Shown piece by piece: positions 58,603 through 64,000 of a stretch of DNA of 64,000 nucleotides. The stretch comes from Ruminococcus sp. (GTDB lineage Bacteria; Bacillota; Clostridia; Oscillospirales; Ruminococcaceae): the NCBI GenBank assembly GCA_024697545.1, contig JAILFN010000123.1:16251-80250 (forward strand), written 5' to 3'. The notes beneath the pieces were generated by a model. The model was not told the DNA's origin. It searched no databases and was given only the letters and a program-made list of their open reading frames with translations. A program made the position numbers and the translations under genes. Positions within the stretch are counted from its first letter, which is position 1, and each line of letters opens with the position of its first letter.

Positions 58603-59561
58603 ATCGTATAGAACCAGGTCTCGTTCTGTCCCGGCTCTTCCTTGTCGATAGCGGGCTTAGCCTTGAAATCGCAGTTGAGCTCTAAGTTCTTTACGCTTAT
58701 CCTTGCACCTGCGGGAACGGACTTTGTGATGAATGCGTTACCGCCGATAACAGCGCCAGCGCCCACAACAGTTTCACCGCCGAGTATCGAAGCGCCCGAA
58801 TATATGGTGACGTTATCCTCGATAGTGGGGTGACGCTTTTTGCTTCTTAGGCTCTGACCGCCGCGGGTCGAGAGTGCGCCGAGAGTGACACCCTGATAAA
58901 CCTTAACGTTATCGCCTATCTCAGTAGTCTCGCCGATAACGATGCCTGTGCCGTGGTCGATAAAGAAGTATCTTCCAATAGTAGCACCCGGGTGGATATC
59001 AATACCCGTTTTGCTGTGAGCGTGCTCTGTCATGATACGGGGTATCAGCGGCACACCGAGCAGGAACAGCTCGTGAGCGATACGGTTTACAAGTATAGCG
59101 TAAAGACCGGGGTAGGAATAGATTATCTCGGTCTTATTATAAGCCGCGGGGTCGCCCTCGAAAGCGGCTTCGATATCCGTTTCGATATACTCGCGTATCT
59201 TCGGGAGCTTATCGAGGAACTCAAAGGTGAGAGATTCTGCCTTTTTAACGATCACGTCATCTTCCGCATCAACATACTGCGGATCGTCGCGCAGAACTAT
59301 CGTTATCTGCTTTATCAGCTTGAAGATAACGTCTTCAAGCAGCATGGAGATATTATTGCGGACGGTATACACGCGGAAGGACTTATTGCGGAAATACCCC
59401 GGGAAGATCATTTTTCTCAGGCTGCTCAGGATATCGACCAGCATCTCCTCATCGGGGTGATCGAAGCGCTTGACCTCGTCTATCGTGCGCCCGCCCTCAT
59501 AGTCGGCGAGCAGCCGCAGGGTCACTGCATTTATCTTTTTTTCTATATTGCTGTTGCTCAT
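58599..59561 (-). CDS. cysE: Serine O-acetyltransferase
   Basis: DIHPGATIGRYFFIDHGTGIVIGETTEIGDNVKVYQGVTLGAL; GAVIGGNAFITKSVP hexapeptide repeats. Confidence 0.94.
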   Translation of the reverse strand: MSNSNIEKKINAVTLRLLADYEGGRTIDEVKRFDHPDEEMLVDILSSLRKMIFPGYFRNKSFRVYTVRNNISMLLEDVIFKLIKQITIVLRDDPQYVDAEDDVIVKKAESLTFEFLDKLPKIREYIETDIEAAFEGDPAAYNKTEIIYSYPGLYAILVNRIAHELFLLGVPLIPRIMTEHAHSKTGIDIHPGATIGRYFFIDHGTGIVIGETTEIGDNVKVYQGVTLGALSTRGGQSLRSKKRHPTIEDNVTIYSGASILGGETVVGAGAVIGGNAFITKSVPAGARISVKNLELNCDFKAKPAIDKEEPGQNETWFYTI

Positions 59562-59695
59562 AGACAGGTACTCCTTAATAGCTGTATTACTGCATCATAT
59601 GCAGATAACAGCGATTTCTTGCCAAATACCATTATATCACAGCGGGGCTAAATTGTCAATCGGCTTTTGTTAAAACATAGTGAACAGATATGAAA

Positions 59696-59724
59696 AGCGC
59701 ACCGAGCCGTTCGGTGCGCCGTAT
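59696..59724 (-). terminator. Terminator after the amidase gene
   Basis: Minus strand GCGCACCGAacggcTCGGTGCGCTTTT. Confidence 0.85.
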
Positions 59725-59726
59725 AA

Positions 59727-60872
59727 TCAGAACAGATATTTAAGCATAGCGGCTGTTTCGACAGACGCATACTCATTTGAAATAGAAGCGTTGTCCATGA
59801 ACTTCCTGCAATAATCGGGATAGGTGTGGTAACCGTGCTCGATGAGCATACCGGGCACGCCGACAGAAGATGCACCCCTGAGGACTGCATAGTAATCATT
59901 AGAGCCCCATTTGCGGTAGATGACCTGACCCTCCCGCTTCAAGCCGTCGTTATAATCGGTGAACTCATAATCATCGGTGTAGACGACGGGCTTTGTGGAG
60001 TTAATCCACGCGCAGGAATAGATGCCGTGAGCCTTGTTTACATTGGTGACGTACTTGCCGATGTAGTTCGCGATCCTGCGGGTACGCTTGCTGCTTTCCT
60101 TGTAAGCGGTCTTATTCACGAACACGACGGTCTTATTGATATACTTAGGCTGGTCGATGGTATCCCTGCCGTTGGCGTTATAGCCGTTGGCGTTTGAGTG
60201 CAGGGAAACGAACAGGTCGCACTTATTATCGCGTGCGGCGGTACCGCGTGCGAAAAGCTGATCGCCGTCGTCAACGTTCTTTTTGCCGCCGACGGTGATG
60301 TTCTTATCGGCTCGGGTCATATACACATCAACGCCCGAAGCTTTAAGGCTGCTCTGAAGAGCAAGACCTGTAGAAAGCACAGCTTCGGCTTCGGTGTAGC
60401 CGTATGTACCCGCATTCAGTTTTTTGAAATGCCCGGGGTCAACGCATACCTTGACGTTTGAAGCAACGACAGTCCCGCCAAGCTCGGCATAATACTTTGA
60501 GCTATCCGAGACTTTTACCTTAACGCGGTACTCATATCTCTGATGGTCGGCAGTGCTGAGTAGATCGGTGTAATAGTTTTTGCCGTCGGTGCGGTCGCCG
60601 TCGGACGCCATCTTTCCGACAGTCTTCCACACGCCCGAGCCGACATCGGAACGCTGTATGGTATAGATGCTTACGCGGTCGTCCTTGGCACCGCTCCAGT
60701 ATATGCGTATCTTTCGGGAACTCAGTTTCTTAAAGGTGAGCTTGCTGATAGAGACAGGCATCTTTGCATCGGCGGGATCATACTCAGCAGAGGCAGAGAG
60801 CGTCCCCGCGGCAGTTCCGAGCACAGTGAGAGAAGCGAGCACCACAGCCGCCGTTCTTTTAAAAAATGACAT
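59727..60872 (-). CDS. Secreted N-acetylmuramoyl-L-alanine amidase (Amidase_3) with N-terminal Fn3-like region
   Basis: Signal peptide; VCVDPGHFKKLNAGTYGYTEAEAVLSTGLAL, LFVSLHSNANGY, MLIEHGYHTYPDYCRKFMDN. Confidence 0.9.
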   Translation of the reverse strand: MSFFKRTAAVVLASLTVLGTAAGTLSASAEYDPADAKMPVSISKLTFKKLSSRKIRIYWSGAKDDRVSIYTIQRSDVGSGVWKTVGKMASDGDRTDGKNYYTDLLSTADHQRYEYRVKVKVSDSSKYYAELGGTVVASNVKVCVDPGHFKKLNAGTYGYTEAEAVLSTGLALQSSLKASGVDVYMTRADKNITVGGKKNVDDGDQLFARGTAARDNKCDLFVSLHSNANGYNANGRDTIDQPKYINKTVVFVNKTAYKESSKRTRRIANYIGKYVTNVNKAHGIYSCAWINSTKPVVYTDDYEFTDYNDGLKREGQVIYRKWGSNDYYAVLRGASSVGVPGMLIEHGYHTYPDYCRKFMDNASISNEYASVETAAMLKYLF

Positions 60873-60918
60873 CGGGATCATCTCCAATCCATATACAGAC
60901 AGTTATTTTTACTTAGAC

Positions 60919-60966
60919 AAAAGCCCCGTACACATATCGTTATCAGACAAATGGTACAGGGCTTAA
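60919..60966 (-). terminator. Terminator downstream of tRNA-Arg
   Basis: Minus strand AAGCCCTGTAC...GTACGGGGCTTTTGTC. Confidence 0.7.
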
Positions 60967-60968
60967 AG

Positions 60969-61041
60969 CGTCCCTGAGACGATTCGAACGTCCGACCCTT
61001 CGCTTAGGAGGCGAATGCTCTATCCACTGAGCTACAGAGAC
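60969..61041 (-). tRNA. tRNA-Arg (anticodon CCU)
   Basis: Minus strand GTCTCTGTAGCTCAGTGGATAGAGCATTCGCCTCCTAAGCGAAGGGTCGGACGTTCGAATCGTCTCAGGGACG; full cloverleaf, anticodon loop CTCCTAA; CCA not encoded. Confidence 0.95.
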
Positions 61042-61231
61042 AAAATTTAAAACAACATGATTATTATACCACATTACGGTCAAGGTGTCAAGGGGTAAGC
61101 TTGTGAATTTTGCATTAAGCGATCAAAATTTCCGCAAGAATGTAAACAATATGTAAACTCCGCTAAAACCTCTTGACAGATAACATATTTACAGGTATAA
61201 TAAAATACTACCCGAAAGGCAGGTGAGGAAT

Positions 61232-61708
61232 GTGGCAGAAAAGAAAGGCTCGGGTACAAAGCAGATAGCCGACAACAGAAAGGCTTACCACGAATACTTC
61301 GTGCTGGAGAAATTCGAGTGCGGGATAGAGCTTTGCGGCACCGAGGTCAAAGGCATACGAAACGGCAGCGTCAACCTGAAGGACGCATGGTGCTCCATCG
61401 AGGACGGCGAATGCTGGGTCAAGGGAATGCACATTTCTCCCTACGAGAAGGGCAACATCTTCAACCGCGACCCAAGGCGCGAGCGCAAGCTGCTGCTGCA
61501 CCGCCGCGAGATCGACCGTCTTTACGGTCAGGTCAAGCAGGAGGGTCTGACGCTCATACCGCTCTCGCTCTACTTCAAGGGCAGCCGCGTGAAGCTCAGC
61601 ATGGGGCTTTGCAAGGGCAAAAAGCTCTACGACAAGCGCGATGATATGGCAAAGAAAGCGGCGCAGCGTGACATTGACAGGGCGATGAAGAATGACAGAC
61701 AGCGATAA
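61232..61708 (+). CDS. smpB: SsrA-binding protein
   Basis: [45 protein letters not shown] start after an AGGTGAGG SD. Confidence 0.96.
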   Translation: MAEKKGSGTKQIADNRKAYHEYFVLEKFECGIELCGTEVKGIRNGSVNLKDAWCSIEDGECWVKGMHISPYEKGNIFNRDPRRERKLLLHRREIDRLYGQVKQEGLTLIPLSLYFKGSRVKLSMGLCKGKKLYDKRDDMAKKAAQRDIDRAMKNDRQR

Positions 61709-61834
61709 AGACCGCTCACGGCAATGCCTGTAACGACAGGAGCAGGCGGCGGTGTTTATATCGTTTATTACCGGGTCACAAGTCCGAACGGACATGACAT
61801 ACACGCGGCAGGCTTGCCGTGGACAAACAACAAG

Positions 61835-62204
61835 GGGGGCGTAAAGGTTTCGACGGGGATCTTGAAGCATGATAAGCGAGCCGGGAAGCGAAAATCCCGT
61901 AAAAAGGCGCACGTTTTAAAATTAGACGACAACGATAATTTTGCTTTAGCTGCTGCTTAAGTCAGCGCTCGTCCTGCCCGAGAGTACCACGGCTCGGGTA
62001 AGGGCGTCGATCAGTGGTGAACGTCGCGGGGCGATGGCTGTGACCCCGTGATGTATCACAGCATACCAACCTTTGCCGCGTGCTTGTTTGCGGCTCTGGG
62101 CGGGAATTGGTTTAGTTCGGAGACTGTACCGAAATAACAAGCTACGCTCGTAGAAATTCGTGGGGATGGGTTTTCGGACAGGGGTTCGACTCCCCTCGCC
62201 TCCA
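61835..62204 (+). ncRNA. ssrA: Transfer-messenger RNA
   Basis: 5' GGGGGCGTAAAGGTTTCGACGGGG pairs with 3' GGGTTCGACTCCCCTCGCCTCC; tag-reading frame ...LDDNDNFALAAA*; adjacent to smpB. Confidence 0.96.
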
Positions 62205-62333
62205 GCATTTTTTAAAACCGCGCAATGCCGCAAAAACCGCGCTATTACGCGATTTTTTATTATTCGGCATTTCAAAAATATTAGAAAACATTTAGTGTAT
62301 TTTTGAATGAATTTTACTATTTTTTAAACTCGC

Positions 62334-62365
62334 TGACACGAAATATGACACGAAACTGACACGAA
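62334..62365 (+). repeat. Three short direct repeats TGACACGAA
   Basis: TGACACGAAA at 62334 and 62346, TGACACGAAT at 62357 (spacing 12 and 11 nt). Confidence 0.85.
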
Positions 62366-62395
62366 TTCCCCCGAACCCGAAAGACTATACCAACA

Positions 62396-62432
62396 AAAAA
62401 GGCGGCTGCCCCTCCCGGACAGTCGCCTTTGA
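62396..62432 (-). terminator. Terminator of the phage lysis cassette
   Basis: Minus strand AAAGGCGACTGTCCgggaggGGCAGCCGCCTTTTTT. Confidence 0.8.
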
Positions 62433-62434
62433 TC

Positions 62435-63247
62435 TTATCGCTTTTTCAGCAGGCGGTTCACCTCGCGCTGCACCGTAACATAATCATACCCCGCAGCCGT
62501 CAGCCTGCGGACGCGCTCCGAGCCGTTGCCCCATTTGCCGGCGATCACCTCGCGGGCTACGTCAGCGGCGGACTTTATCTTCTTGGTGGTCAGATAGTTG
62601 CGGCAGCACCAGTAGCCGCTTTTAAGCCTGACCCACGGAGCACCTGCCACCTCACATTCCGAACCGTTCTCGACTTTGACATTCGTGCCGACTGCAAGCG
62701 TTCCCTTGTAGGTCGCACCGACACCCGGAGCCGTGCGGTAGTTGACTTCCGACTTGACGTACCAGGTCGTGTAGGTGGGCTTTGCGGGCACGGCTGCGGT
62801 CTCGGGATAGCGCAGTACGCAGTCCCACGGGTAGGAGTAGTAGCTGCGGATGCGGATCTCCTGCCCCGTCTGGTCGCCGGGTCTGCCGCCGTAGATGCCG
62901 CCCTGCTCGTTGATAGCCGCCTCCGCCAGCCTGCCCGAGCCTATGTACATAGCCGTGTGGTGTGTCTTGTTCAGCAGCACGTCACCGCGTTTGAGTCCAC
63001 TGCCCGTCTGACGGTTGACCGAGCTTGTAACGTCCTTAAAGCCGCACCGCAGGAAGACGTTATACATATTTCCCGTGTAGGTCGCACCCGCCGTCCTGAC
63101 CTTCACGCCCGCCTGCTCGTAGGCGGATATAACAAGGCTGCTGCAATCGTAATCGGGCGAGCCCCAGCGGCTCAGCTGATCGTAGCCGTGCGAGTTGTCC
63201 GCCGCGATCTGTTCCATAAACCTTGCTGCTTTTTCGACTTTGCTCAT
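62435..63247 (-). CDS. Phage endolysin: Amidase_5-like catalytic domain, SH3-like region, Cpl-7-like C-terminal motif
   Basis: WGSPDYDCSSLVISAYEQAGV...HHTAMYIGSGRLAEAAINE; VNYRTAPGVGATYKGTLAVGTNV; DVAREVIAGKWGNGSERVRRLTAAGYDYVTVQREVN. Confidence 0.9.
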   Translation of the reverse strand: MSKVEKAARFMEQIAADNSHGYDQLSRWGSPDYDCSSLVISAYEQAGVKVRTAGATYTGNMYNVFLRCGFKDVTSSVNRQTGSGLKRGDVLLNKTHHTAMYIGSGRLAEAAINEQGGIYGGRPGDQTGQEIRIRSYYSYPWDCVLRYPETAAVPAKPTYTTWYVKSEVNYRTAPGVGATYKGTLAVGTNVKVENGSECEVAGAPWVRLKSGYWCCRNYLTTKKIKSAADVAREVIAGKWGNGSERVRRLTAAGYDYVTVQREVNRLLKKR

Positions 63248-63250
63248 TTT

Positions 63251-63709
63251 CTATTCCTCCTTCTCTTCGCCCTTTTCGTCCACGACGACTTTCAGGCGAT
63301 GTACCATTGCCACTAAAAATGCGGGCAGGGGGACGCCGAGTGTGCTCAGGTTCTCTAAGATACTGATGCACTCGTTGACGATGAACCATATCGTCACCAT
63401 AAGCCCCATAAAGTAGCTGAGACCTATCGAGATACCGACCTGTTTGAGCCCCGATATGAGCAGCCAGTCAATGATGCCCGCCACGCATACCGCCGTCAGG
63501 TAGCCGACCTTTTTGATTATGCCCAGCACCCCGACACGGCTCGACAGCTCGCCCGTGACCCATGCTTTTGTCATACCCGTGCCGTAGTCTATGCACATTG
63601 CCGCGAACAGCACCGCAAGAGGCACGCCGATCACCCCGAAGTACGCCGACAGCCCGCCGCATACGACCGAGATAAGCGCCTTAAAGCTTGTTTCCTTCAT
63701 TTCGTTCAC
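63251..63709 (-). CDS. Phage holin (Phage_holin_4/TcdE-like family)
   Basis: Small TM protein with LFAAMCIDYGTGMTKAW ... GIIKKVGYLTAVCVAGIIDWLL; directly upstream of the endolysin. Confidence 0.85.
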   Translation of the reverse strand: MNEMKETSFKALISVVCGGLSAYFGVIGVPLAVLFAAMCIDYGTGMTKAWVTGELSSRVGVLGIIKKVGYLTAVCVAGIIDWLLISGLKQVGISIGLSYFMGLMVTIWFIVNECISILENLSTLGVPLPAFLVAMVHRLKVVVDEKGEEKEE

Positions 63710-63713
63710 CCCC

Positions 63714-64000
63714 TCACACAGGCACCCAGTTCCGCCCGTCGTACTCTATGCCGTTCGCTGTCCACTGTAATTTAGTTATCAGCATATCAGCACCGCCCAC
63801 GCCGTTTGCTCCGACGTTAAGACCGTAGGTATAAAAAATACTGTTGGCGTATTCCGTAGATTTCCAGTTTACTTTTGCAACGCCGTTAACGTAAAGTGTT
63901 ACGCGCGTACCGTCATCAACGAACTTAATGTTCGTCACTGCTCCGATAAGTGACGCTTTGGTTATACTGTTATCATTACAGTTGCCGCCCGAATATGGTA
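63714..64000 (-). CDS. C-terminus of a phage structural/tail-associated protein (lectin-like), truncated by the window edge
   Basis: Frame stays open to the edge: PYSGGNCNDNSITKASLIGAVTNIKFVDDGTRVTLYVNGVAKVNWKSTEYANSIFYTYGLNVGANGVGGADMLITKLQWTANGIEYDGRNWVPV*. Confidence 0.7.
   Translation of the reverse strand, partial: PYSGGNCNDNSITKASLIGAVTNIKFVDDGTRVTLYVNGVAKVNWKSTEYANSIFYTYGLNVGANGVGGADMLITKLQWTANGIEYDGRNWVPV

Noticed and set aside
61208-61912. 234-aa minus-strand ORF over smpB/ssrA
   Set aside because: Overlaps smpB and the tmRNA 5' end; no motifs.
61724-61960. 78-aa plus-strand ORF ending KLDDNDNFALAAA
   Set aside because: Runs through the tmRNA; only the tag portion is translated, by trans-translation.
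62429-63316. 295-aa plus-strand ORF
   Set aside because: Antisense of the endolysin.

Overview
About 64 kb of a low-to-mid GC Firmicutes-type chromosome. Gene content and synteny look most like Ruminococcaceae/Ruminococcus; this is inference and was not checked against any database. Most of the window is housekeeping DNA. Plus-strand genes up to ~22 kb: dusB, rsmI-rimI-trmN6-tsaD-GNAT-polA-aroE, aroK, pcrA, nadA, GH3. Minus-strand genes over most of the right half: comF-recD2, pnp, rpsO, lgt-folD, an M16 peptidase pair, hprK-murB-rapZ-whiA-dnaE, two M42 peptidases, murD, cysE, and an amidase. A tRNA-Arg, smpB and ssrA (tmRNA) follow. The last ~1.6 kb is a phage lysis cassette (endolysin, holin, end of a structural gene) abutting the 3' end of ssrA, which suggests a prophage boundary. 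Observations most worth a second look: (1) a MacB-like ABC export operon with two different adaptor proteins, one carrying a ~200-aa insertion and long Asp/Glu/Tyr tracts encoded by 9-nt minisatellite-like DNA; (2) an EIIA-Glc-like protein with no histidine at all; (3) apparent 1-nt homopolymer frameshifts in murB and a VOC/glyoxalase gene; (4) an AT-rich islet with a 20-A homopolymer and a possible frameshifted Cys-rich microprotein; (5) a MecA-like adaptor convergent with and overlapping rpe; (6) no yvcK between rapZ and whiA; (7) three TGACACGAA direct repeats beside the ssrA/prophage junction. Many long ORFs in the supplied track are antisense shadows of real genes.
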